Shown: positions 34,656 to 64,000 of the stretch, piece after piece | Position numbering within the stretch: the stretch's first letter is position 1 | How the letters are laid out: every line of letters begins with the position of its first letter | Origin: Antennarius striatus | Lineage: Eukaryota > Chordata > Actinopteri > Lophiiformes > Antennariidae | Reading direction: 5' to 3' | Assembly (NCBI RefSeq): GCF_040054535.1 | Contig: NC_090780.1 | Span: 10,506,501 to 10,570,500, forward strand | DNA: 64,000 nucleotides | Notes under the pieces: model-generated | What the model saw: only the letters and a program-made list of their open reading frames with translations | Told to the model about the DNA's origin: nothing | Database searches by the model: none | Position numbers and translations under genes: made by a program

Positions 34656-34985
34656 GTACGGCACGGTGGCGCAGTGGTTAGACACGACGGACCCGGGTTT
34701 GAGTCCCGCTCTGTGCGGAGTTCGCATGCTCTCCCCGTGTCTCCGGGTTTTTCCGGCTTCCTCCCACCTCCAAAACTGGCCGTTCCAAATTGCCCGTAGG
34801 AATGAGTGTGTGTGTGTGCATGGTTGTATGTCTTTGTGTGTGTATGTCTTTGTGAAATGTCCAGTGCGGTGCACTGGCGTCATGCCCGGAGTGTCCCCCG
34901 CCTCACGCCCTATGCCGCTGAGATAGGCTCCAGCTCCCCGTGACCCGCTGCAGCAGATATAGCGGTGGTAATCTGAAGATGACTG
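34656..34985 (+). mobile_element. tRNA-like SINE, full-length-looking copy
   Basis: It starts GGCACGGTGGCGCAGTGGTT, where TGGCGCAGTGG fits a tRNA A-box, and GGGTTTGAGTCCC some 40 bp later fits a B-box (GGTTCGANTCC). A body follows with the shared GTGTCCCCCGCCTCACGCCC segment, ending GATATAGCGGTGGTAATCTG and GATGACTGA. Related pieces are at 26393-26545, 40725-40945 and 45289-45425. Confidence 0.8.
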
Positions 34986-35564
34986 AGTGAAATCAAGGCA
35001 GCGAGGCGGTTCCAGCTTATTGTGCCGCTCTGTGCGGAGGCACAGTTTTACTTCCCAACTAGAGGAAGTACAGCAGAATGTTGTGACAAATTAGGTTTTA
35101 AGGACACATTATCAATAAAGATATTAACTTCATGTAATGCCTGAGCCCTAGTAATGTGCTTCATGACAGATGATGCTTAACATTCACAACCAGGAAAACT
35201 TACAGCACCTGAAAACTGGCCTGTAAAAGCAAACTCTGCAGGGGTCTCAGTCATGCCTTCATAATAAAACTGATCATGTTACAGCTACACAAACCCCAAA
35301 AACCCACATGCCGAACTTAAAACATTAACATGAAATCAGTAAAACATCACTTTTTAACTGGACCATTGAGCATTAACACTCCTGACTGAGAACCATCTCC
35401 AATCTGAGTCACCGCTCCCTTGAGAGGAAGCGTTTAACCTGTGACCTCAGTCACAACCAGGGCATCAGCCAGTATTCCATGTTTCCACTGACTGACTATT
35501 GGTGGGTTTGTTTTATCTGCCAGGGTGGCACTGTGTTTTAACTGCTTCCTTTCTGCATTGCACA

Positions 35565-35660
35565 GTAATAATATTATCTAATTATAATAATATTATCTAT
35601 TATAATAATATTATCTAATTATAATAATATTATCTATTATAATAATAATATCTAATATAA
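35565..35660. repeat. AT-rich tandem repeat
   Basis: About four to five copies of an approximately 20-bp unit containing TAATAATATTATCTA, alternating between ATTATAATAAT and TATTATAATAAT spacers. Confidence 0.85.
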
Positions 35661-35991
35661 TATGTAAAAAATTTAAGAAAAGCGCTACATTTGTTTAGGG
35701 GGCGGGGCTAATAATTGTTTAAAAGTCTGTAACTGTCTATGGACACAATGTCCTGTCACTTTCAGTCCAGTCTTGTTGTGAAGTTTCTCAGTTCATTTGT
35801 TCTTTAGTCCACCGTGCGTGTCAACACGGAGGTTTTATGCCATCGCCTTGTCACCACAGTATCCCCGTACATTTGCGCACAGCTGGTTGACTAAACACTC
35901 CAGTCAAAGTCCGATCCACGCTGGACCCTTCCTTCGGGAACCCGCAGCTCGCTGCAGGCAGACAAATGAGAAGCGATTCGTCTCTTCTTAC

Positions 35992-36100
35992 CTGACAGCT
36001 TCCAGCGACGACCCGTCGGAGAAAGTTCAGACTGGACGAGAGGTCGACTCGTAGCCGAGCTGCAGTTTCACTTGATTGTCCGGAAAACAGGACAAGAAAG
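35992..36100 (-). other. abhd14b: Probable untranslated first exon of abhd14b
   Basis: On the minus strand the sequence ending GGAAGCTGTCAG is followed by GTAAGAAG, a consensus donor. It sits in the only CG-rich stretch between abhd14b and mst1. Joining it to the acceptor at 30129 would put the ATG one base after the junction. The 5' end is a guess. Confidence 0.5.
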
Positions 36101-36551
36101 AGAAACTGGAGATTATTCTACTGACGTCTAGCGTTGGTAAAGAGAATAACTTTTGCTCCAGCGCCAGTGAAAAAAACAACCCCCCCCCCCCCACACACAC
36201 ACACACACACACAAATGTCTGGTTTAATCACTGTGAAAGTTGTTGCAAGAAACGACAAAAAAAAAAAAAATGCATCAACAAGCGCTGATATGCCATTCTC
36301 GATTAATGATTAATACATGTATTGATTGGCTGTGTTTTGGGGATTAGGGCCTCTGTTTGAGTAAGGGCTCAGTGTTCCTGTGTGAGAGGTTTGGTTGAGT
36401 TCAGCTTTTTCTATGTAGATTTTTGACATAAGACTGAAGTCTCGTCCACATTCATTCACATCTGTGATCGGACACTTAATCCACTCAGAGAGGAACAAGA
36501 GATCTCAGCCTCCCATTTAGTCTTAAAATCAGTCTTTATCATCCAGAGACA
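36100..36551. promoter_or_regulatory. Putative divergent abhd14b/mst1 promoter interval
   Basis: About 450 bp between the probable minus-strand abhd14b exon and the mst1 ATG. At 36302-36314 the sequence ATTAATGATTAAT differs from the HNF1 palindrome only at its two end bases; HNF1 drives liver genes and mst1 is liver-expressed in mammals. ATTGGC, an inverted CCAAT box, lies near 36324. A C-run plus (CA)n occupies 36181-36212. No TATA box was recognised. Confidence 0.45.
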
Positions 36552-56339
<19,788 letters not shown>

Positions 56340-56683
56340 CCCTCCCCTTTTTTTTTTTTTTTTTTTTTTTTCCCCTTGAAACATGCTTTAATAGAGAAAG
56401 TATGCAATGCATACTGCTCAGCTACAACCCCCAATTATGCTGCAACTGGGGTATTCGTGACTGGACGTCTGGGGGGATCACACACATTTCCGATTAGAGG
56501 AGGAGGAGGAAGAGGAGGAGGAGGTGGGGAGGGAGAGAGAGAGAGAGAGAGGGAGGGAGAGAGAGATTACCCTTTCATTCCAGCCAATGAGACGGTCGAT
56601 ACACTAACATTTTCATAGTTGTGCAGGAGCACAAAGTGAGCCGACTGTGTGAACTTCCAGGTAAAACTGCGCACCGACTGAAG
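56340..56683 (+). promoter_or_regulatory. hmga2: Promoter region and untranslated first exon of the HMGA2-like gene
   Basis: A T-run (56348-56371) and a purine tract of GAGGAG and (GA)n (about 56496-56568) precede a CCAAT box at 56584-56588 in CAGCCAATGAGACGG. A donor AAG/GTAAGT lies at 56683/56684, and an alternative CCAG/GTAAAA at 56660/56661. The next acceptor that leads to an AT-hook exon is at 59522. Mammalian HMGA2 also has a polypyrimidine/polypurine tract at its promoter. The start site is inferred. Confidence 0.55.
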
Positions 56684-59522
56684 GTAAGTTGAAGCCGCTG
56701 CGCGCTGCTGGCGCGTCCGGCGCTGCCCGCATGAGCGGGACTCCTCAGCCCGAACATGGAGCCCAGAGCCCGAATGCATGTATGTAAAGGCCAGTCTGTG
56801 TAGATCCAAGCTGCTCTCAAAAGAGCTTTTGCACCTGTGTTCCTCGCCTTTGTCCTTGGTAATGTTTTTGCAGACACTCGGTTTCTCCACTTCGGCCAAC
56901 ATGTTTATCCCTATAAAAAGAAATTTTAAAAAAAAATAAAAAATAAAATCCAACACACTTTAAGATCGATTGCGCAAGTGATGGAAGCAATGGGATCCAG
57001 AGGAGTGATCGCCGACTTTACACGCGTTTCACACTGGTGGCCTCTTGTTGTTTTGGCGTTTTACATGTGCTCGTTCCTCGGCTGTGGTCGGATGGGTTTG
57101 GAGTGACGGATTCGCTGCAGGAGTGTGTGGCAGACTGTCTTTTAAAAGCTCTCCAAGAATGTGTTTTTATGCTCACAATTGCCGCCCATATGCAAAAAAA
57201 GAAAAAAAGAAAAAAAAGAAAAGTACATTCAGTCCCGCATTTCACTGCAAAACGAAGACGACTTTTATCGGATGGTGTGCAGAAGACATGCAGGAAACCT
57301 TGTGTGGATCAGAAATGACTTTCTAAATGACGCCGTGCGTCGTGTTTGGCTTTTAAATCGTTTCGGTTAAGACATCGATTTCTCGGATTACTCTTGACTT
57401 CCTGCTTCGGTGCGGCCGTTTCATAGGCTGTGTTGGCAATTAGTGTTTGGCACGATCATTCCACGGAGAGAGGGAGAGAGACGGTGTGGACAACGACCAC
57501 CTCGGGACACCACCAACTTCCTACTTCAGATCCGCACCCCCAGAGACAGAGGCCTGGTGATTAGGCCTGAGCAAACTAGTATTTAATACTCCTAGGATCA
57601 CCGCCATGGATCTATTTCACCCCAAGACTGTCGGACACAAGTTCAGTTGTGTTCTTAGTGACTGCAGCTTTTTTTGCATGTGTGAGAAACACACACAGCT
57701 ATATGGAACACATTTAGTAAACACGTTGTAAAATTTCAATAATATTACACAGCTTTTTGAGGGAGAACTCCAGAAAAAAATACCCACTTGCGAAAGGAGA
57801 TCAATTAAATTCAATCTGAATACTTAATGTGAAATCCGAGTAAAAATGAAACACATGAATGAATTAAGTGTATAAATATTAAAAGGTATCCCCACGTCAT
57901 ATTTGGTTAATGTTTAGAAAGTTTTGTGACAAAATGTTCATCGATGTTGGATGTAAACCACCCTAAAAGCCTCATCTGACATACAGACCACTCAGAATGA
58001 TTTTAAATGCATGATTTTAACCATGGAAACAAGATAAATGCTACTGGGTAAAGTCCCCATAGTAAACCACACTACTTTAGTATTTGGTTGTGTTTTGAAG
58101 GCTGTGATTAAACTCTGATAGTATTGAATGATAAATGAGACCCACTACTATGAATGAGTTTAAATTGTAATTGAATTTTTTTTATTTTAATTACATGAAT
58201 TTCTGAATTTCATATATTGCCACCTTATTAGTGTAGAGCAATTCTCTTAAGAAACATTTAAACACATTTTGATTTATGTTCTGGAAATGAAACATGATGG
58301 ACATTTTGACAGGCCTTATTCCATCCTCCCCTCCTCACTTTGTAGTGGGGTAATAATACACTCAGTACTCTCTAAGAAGTTACAACAAAAATAACTTGTT
58401 TAGTTTAAAATGTTATTTTGCAGTGGGCCTAACATAGGCCTGCTGCTGTTATCAGGACTGAAACAATCAATTTTGTCAGAAATCAAAGTGACTGTTCTAT
58501 TGATTATTGATTGTTTCAACCACTCTGAGGCTTCCAACTTTAAAATACACTGTTCTTCCCTTAATATTTCATTGGACTGAATCATTTGACATTTGGAAAC
58601 AATCAAATTTAAATTTGGAAAAATCTAACTCATTTTAAACTATTTTTTTATTTAGACAATAATCAACAAAGTCATGCAGAAAAAGATTTGATTGATGCCT
58701 AATTTGGTGACTAGAAAACATAAAGTATTTTTTGCTTTCTTATAATGTTTAAGATTCTGTCATTTGATGTTTTCAGGTTTCTTTCGCATTAGAGCAACTT
58801 GTCAAAACTGGGAAATCAGATCCAGGAAAAAAAGTGTATATTTTCTGAAAATATTTCCCATACATATATTATCAAACAAAACATTTGCTGATTTATTTTG
58901 TTGATTGTGTATTTGGTTAATAACAACCAAAGCAAACTCAAGATTGCAGACAGTGATCAACTCCACAATTTAGTGATTTTTTTTTTTTTGACATTGTCCA
59001 TATTTAGTTTTTTGTGTGCTTTAGAATGATTGTCCCAACTGCACCAGTTCCACTCTAAATGTTGTAGTTACAACAGACACACCTAAAACACACATCAACC
59101 CCGTTCATTCAGAAATGCCCTACAGAGTGCAGATGGAAAGTGAGCATACAGTACATTAGATGTAGTCTTTGGATGGAAGATTGAGTTGTGAATATCTGTG
59201 CTACTTTTAGTCGCTGAACACCACTCTCATGTTTCCCTGCTTTTGCCAGACCCCTGTTTGTGTTCCGATGAACCTGGTGCCAATATATAAGCAGTTCCCA
59301 CACTTACTCTTGGAAGAGTCCTACTTTACTCTCAGTTATCCATTGGTAATTGCACAAGAAACTTTTTCTACCTTTTATAATAGAGGTTTTTCGCCAAAAT
59401 TCTTCAAAGATGATGGCATTGAAAAGCATCCATGTATTTTCTTTGTTCCTGATAGTCAGATCTTTTCTTAAATCCTTCAAGGCCGCTCCTCCATGGTTTG
59501 ATACCCACACTCTCTGACACAG
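56684..59522 (+). other. Intron 1 of the HMGA2-like gene
   Basis: The first kilobase is CG-richer, with a purine run near 57195-57225; the rest is AT-rich. The acceptor is TGACACAG at 59522. No other gene recognised. Confidence 0.6.
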
Positions 59523-59538
59523 GTGGACAGAAACAGGC

Positions 59539-62500
59539 ATGAGTAACAGTGGGACCAAAGAGCCGTCTACGCAGGCGAGCACTGGCCAGTCACCTCCTGA
59601 GCCTCAGCGGAGGGGCAGGGGTCGACCACGGAAACAGCTACAGGTAGGAGGACACCTTTCTTTTAAAAGATGAGTATGTTCAACTCTGTCCTTTCTGGAC
59701 AATCATTAAGTATAAGTTTGATTTGATAGTTGATTATGTGTCTGTGTCTCCTGGTTGGCAAAAAAGGTGTTTTTCTTTGCTTAGTTATCAGCTCCACATC
59801 TTTCCACAGGAGCCTGTCGGACCACCAATTCCAAAGCGACCGAGAGGACGACCGAAAGGCAGTAAGAACAAAGGCCCCAGAACTGCACTGAAGGTTGGAA
59901 CTGAGTATCCAAGACATAAAATATTTTGATATATCTTGCCTTTAATTTGCAGAGATGGAGAATGCCAATATTTAGTTTTCTAGATTTAAATCAGAACAGT
60001 TGTTTGATCAATAAAATTGATCAAGTATGAGAAAGAACAAATTAGTTTGTTTGGACTGAACTTCTTCCTTTAAAAGAAATGACTAATTACTTTTTAATTA
60101 TGTTTAGGAATTTAAACAAGTGACCAGAACAGAATTTAAGTAACATTTTTCAGAACTATTGTACTTAACAAATGCAGCCAATAGCGCATAAAACATTGCT
60201 GTCAATATCAGTTAAGTGCTACAGACTGACACATTGTTAGTCACTTTACATACTTTGGTGAACATGTAGCCTGTGGTTTCAACGGAGCGGTTGTACGCTA
60301 TGGTGCTATTAGTTTTAATTTCTGATTCTAAACTGTTAGGACTCTGTGTAAAACAAGTGATCAAAATGTTAGAATTTGATAATCTGTTTTGGAGTACTGT
60401 ATACTCAAGAGAAAACAGTACAAAGGCACTGATTTATTAGAAGGCATTGATTTAGTAGAAGTAAATATATATGGTTATTATTAATTTGATGCTTGCAGTG
60501 TTAAAAGCAGGCTTAGACAGGAGCAATAAAAGACTAGGAAAAAGGTGAAATGTTCCAAATAATTCCACAGGTAAAAAGTAATTGAACTGGTGAAGACATG
60601 ATGATAATGTTTGTGTGTACAAAAAGTCCAACTGTTGAAGAATGTTAAATACACTTACCATCTACAGCCCATAATGTCATACAGAGATTCATACAGTCTT
60701 GAGAAATCTCTACACATTGTTAGCAAGGATTTAAACTAATTATAAAAAAACATGATTGAATAAATTGACTTATTAAATTGGCTTAGGAATTTTTTGAAAA
60801 CCCGTTGAGAGTAAACAAAATTTGTCACTGCAAATCTTTGTCATCACAACAGCAGAACATAAGATAGTTTGGTTTTGTGTTCTTTGCCCCATCCTGAACC
60901 CCTCCCTGCAGACACAGAATGTTTACGTAGAGGTATTGGTTAGTGATGACCAAACTTCACAAACCCCTAACTAGAGGCTGTAGATGGTTGTGTGGTGTTG
61001 GTGGGGAAAATTGTTGCAGGTCAGAGAGTTTGCTATCTTGGTGTGTTGAATTATGTTTGAGGAGAATGAAAATGAATATTGTACTTCAGTCTGACTGAAC
61101 ATCTCAAAGTCACAGACCCCGAACATCCAGCTAACTTTTCTGGACTGACCCCATGTGGAGAAATGGGCTGTTGTCTGAAGACTCCAAATTTCAAATTGTT
61201 GTCGGAAATCATTTTGTTGTGTTCTCGGGCCACCCATTGTTATCCCAGCATTATGATGCCAAACCTCAATCTGAGTGCAGCCACTTGATGGACTCATCTG
61301 CAGCATAGACGTGTCTCCTAGACGACTTCGCAGTTGAAGTTGTACAACAAGCAAGAAGAAAATAAAGTTTCACTTTCATATTTTCAAAAATGATGTCCTC
61401 AGGTGTGTAGTTCAAAATGTTTGTGCATTTACAAGTAGAAAAAAAGTTTGACCAAACTGGGCATCAGTGTTTTGACTTTCTGCACAATGAAATTGAATAG
61501 AAGTAAAAAAGGACTCACTTGAATCAGTACTGATGAGTGTAGAAGTACTCCTTCTATTATGTTGCTAAAAGGCAGCGACTTCAAGATCATTCTTTTCAGT
61601 GGGATCAAATTTTCAGTCCATTAAAAACATCCCAAAATAACTAATACCACATTACATAAAGATAATTTTTAGGTAAAGTTTTCATGTGCCATCTAGGTGT
61701 ACACTAGTGCCAGCATACACCCACCTATGATTCTGAATAATGTTGTATAGCTGATTGATTTCCAGTGAGCTGTTGTGTCATGAGGGAACATTGTTGTGCT
61801 GTCTGTGTTGGCAGCTCTTCCTACCAAATGATCTGCTGCACCTACCTGCACATTTGTTGCATGTAGGCGACAATGAATTGGCTTTCCTTTCGTTTTTTTT
61901 GTGTGTTTATTTGTTTTAGGGAGGCATTTTGTGGTATTTTAAGTGATGACTTAAATAAAATACTTTTATGTTCCAGTTTAAAGACTGTACTTTGTTGCCA
62001 TTATTGACACAAATTATTTATGCTGCTTATGTTTCAAAATTAAAATAAAATATTTCTGACCATCTTTTCAGTTAGTTATTTTAGAGTACAGAAGCTCCTC
62101 TGAAGCTCCTGAGAAATGTTTCTCACTAAATGTATGCTGTTAGTGTCGAAAAAGTGAAAACAGATGAAACCCTATAAGATAAAAATCTAAAACCTCCCTT
62201 AACCTTTCTTTTTTTCTTTTTTTTTTCAGAAAGTAGAGCCTGTTGGGGAGAGACGACGTCGCGGGCGACCAAGGAAATGGGTATGGAGCAATCGCTGACA
62301 GTTAGACATCATGGATTTAACGTTTCAAGCCTCCAAGGTGTCAGCGGCAACTGTCCAGTCCTTGCGGGCAACTTTTTGTCTTTATGTATATCAAATTGTG
62401 TTCCATCTTTCCACAGCCTCAGAAAGTAGTTCAAGAAGTAAAAGAAGAGAAACAGGTGAGGAAAATGAAACATTATTCGCTAATAAGGTGGTCTGGTTTT

Positions 62501-63934
62501 GTTTTGATGTAGCATCTTGAGCCACAGGTTCCCTCAACCGAACACCTGTTTGACTTATTTTAACTTATTTGATCTTTACTTTGTTTCCTGTATTGTGATG
62601 GGAACAGTTCTGTAGCAGTTGCACTATAAAGTCATAAACATTGCCATTACAAAAGACATTCGAAATGTACATGAAAAAAGTTTGAAATAAGGTCAGTGTA
62701 GAATTAATACCAAAGACTGTTTCATGTTGAATTCTACAAAATGACTTTCAGGGGAAATTTTGAACAAATATCTTAAAATCTAAAGAGAACGAGATGCTGG
62801 TTTGACCAGAATGTTTAAATCCCATATTACCTTTATCACAACCCTTCATTTTAATTCTCACCCATAGCAGATAAGCCAAATTACATTTCACCAATTAGTA
62901 TTACTTTTCTAAATGAGTTTGCGTTCATGACCATGGTGGAATGAAACTCCTTTTTCAGTTGAACAGAAATCTCATTTTGTGTTGCAGTTTTACCTTTTGA
63001 CTAATTTCAGTCACCACAGTGATACAGGAGTGGCAGAAGAAGTGCTGATTTGAAGAGATGGCCTCATGGCCTTCTCATCAATGTTGTTTGTTCTGTATCG
63101 TGGTTCAAGATCGGTTATAAACTTCAGTCAACAAATAAGATGTTGAATAAGAGTATACCACATGGCATTTCAATACAGCTTGGATTCTCAGTGCTTTGTG
63201 TTCCTGTCAGACAAATATAACACAGATAAAATTGTACTTGTCCCTCGTGCTTACTGCAAACATAAGAGTATGAAAAGTGCCTAGTGGTGTTAAATTAACT
63301 CAGAACACCTCAAGACTCCTTTGGGCCTCCAGTTCTGGTGGATGTATGACCTGTGTCTTTGAACTATTTGGTATCTTTAGCTACTTGTTCGTTTTTCGAA
63401 TGAAAGCATTGCAAAAAAATTTTCACTCTAAGCAGGCAGATTCTTTCATGCCTCTTGTGTGCCTTATCGCATCCTCTAGACTGAACAGTTTGTCAGAAAT
63501 GCTTCAAGAACTGAAACCATTGAGACAGATTCCCTTTCTCAGACACACACACACATATACACAAAGGGGAAGAATGAGTCAATGTCGAGAGGGGAAACTT
63601 GATCTAACTGCTCTCTTCGTCTGTCTTCTTGGTTTCCTGGCATAACCGTCGTCTTCCTCACATTTCTAGGTCTGACAGCTGGACCTGCCTCACTGCATGC
63701 AATTACTTAATGAAATTTTAACACTCATTCTAATAGTCTAGGTCTCACTCTAGTTTAGATTACTTCTTGCACAGGATTCAGTCTTTAGACTGAAGCAGAC
63801 CAGACCATAGCAGACAAAATGACAGCAACTTTTGTCCCTTGCTCTTTCAGGGCCCCTCAGAAGTTGCTGAAGAGGGTCCCTCACAGCTTGAGCCCTCTAC
63901 ATCTCAGGTTCCAGCACAGGAGGAAGGGGAGTAG
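59539..63934 (+). CDS. hmga2: High-mobility-group AT-hook protein, HMGA2-like, complete CDS
   Basis: Five coding exons: 59539-59643, 59810-59893, 62230-62280, 62417-62455, 63851-63934, giving 360 coding nt plus... a total of 363 nt with TAG, or 120 residues (human HMGA2 is 109). HMGA proteins bind the minor groove of AT-rich DNA and remodel chromatin. Three AT-hooks are visible: RGRGRPRKQ (about 25-33), [14 protein letters not shown] (about 43-56) and [10 protein letters not shown] (about 71-80). Each hook is on its own exon, as in human HMGA2. The WPQKVVQ sequence after hook 3 marks HMGA2 over HMGA1. The start is the first ATG in the exon, 16 bp after the acceptor. The tail ([19 protein letters not shown], then EEGE) is less acidic than the mammalian one. 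Confidence 0.9.
59894..62229 (+). other. Intron between AT-hook 2 and AT-hook 3 exons
   Basis: Donor GTTGGA is weak; the acceptor has a long T-run and TTCAG. AT-rich, no element recognised. In mammals the intron after the third hook, and not this one, is the giant one. Confidence 0.65.
62456..63850 (+). other. Last intron of the HMGA2-like gene
   Basis: Donor GTGAGG; acceptor CTTTCAG. A short CA run lies near 63543-63553; nothing else recognised. At 1.4 kb it is compact. Confidence 0.7.
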
Positions 63935-64000
63935 ATAGGATAACCTCAACCTACCTCAAGGTTTGGCCTCAGACAAACAGCGGTTCAGTCCAACTCCTAT
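63935..64000 (+). other. Start of the 3' UTR of the HMGA2-like gene
   Basis: Only 66 bp are in the window, so any conserved let-7 sites, known in mammalian HMGA2 3' UTRs, cannot be judged here. Confidence 0.7.

Larger units (their letters stand above)
30128..35992 (-). other. Probable abhd14b 5' intron
   Basis: The minus-strand acceptor before the ATG exon (TTGTTCAG, ending at 30129) pairs plausibly with the donor CAG/GTAAG at 35992/35991. The intron would contain the RTE copy, a SINE and an AT-rich tandem repeat; 33.15-34.65 kb is AT-rich with nothing recognised. Confidence 0.6.

Noticed and set aside
61051..61354. Minus-strand open frames in the HMGA2-like intron
   Set aside because: Overlapping frames on both strands without domains; not supported as a gene.

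Overview
The window is vertebrate nuclear DNA, almost certainly from a teleost fish. It holds multi-exon genes with GT-AG introns, low coding density, many microsatellites, RTE-type LINE pieces, tRNA-like SINEs and a Tc1/mariner-like MITE. Four protein-coding genes could be assembled exon by exon. In each, every splice junction keeps the reading frame and no frameshift is seen. Gene names come from recognising the translated families; no database search was run.

Layout. (1) 1-26.8 kb, plus strand: the 3' 28 coding exons of cacna2d2 (calcium-channel auxiliary subunit alpha2delta-2). They run from the middle of the VWA domain to the C-terminal hydrophobic tail, about 807 residues; the 5' part lies left of the window. 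(2) 26.9-36.1 kb, minus strand: complete abhd14b, a 211-residue alpha/beta hydrolase with three coding exons and a probable untranslated first exon at about 36.0 kb. It is convergent with cacna2d2. Its 5.9-kb first intron holds a decayed RTE LINE in the same orientation. (3) 36.5-53.3 kb, plus strand: complete mst1 (macrophage-stimulating protein / HGF-like), 18 exons and 709 residues: signal peptide, PAN domain, four kringles and a catalytically dead trypsin-like domain. It is head-to-head with abhd14b. (4) 56.6-63.9 kb, plus strand: a complete HMGA2-like gene, five coding exons and 120 residues, with three AT-hooks and a CCAAT/GA-rich promoter region.

The genes do not form one pathway. Cacna2d2 acts at the cell surface on calcium channels, abhd14b is a small intracellular hydrolase, mst1 encodes a secreted ligand of the RON-type receptor, and the HMGA gene encodes a nuclear chromatin protein. 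In human, CACNA2D2, ABHD14B and MST1 all lie on 3p21, so the first three genes are a conserved neighbourhood. The HMGA2-like neighbour is unexpected, because human HMGA2 is on chromosome 12.

No new defence, mobile or regulatory system was found. The points most worth checking are: an Arg at the oxyanion-hole Gly position of the mst1 pseudoprotease; RTE fragments in the same orientation on both sides of mst1 exon 3, one of them 3'-truncated; a probable GC-AG intron and a candidate 15-bp microexon in cacna2d2; a near-palindromic two-strand polyadenylation site between convergent genes; a possible abhd14b/mst1 divergent promoter; and a two-copy inverted MITE family with TA target sites.
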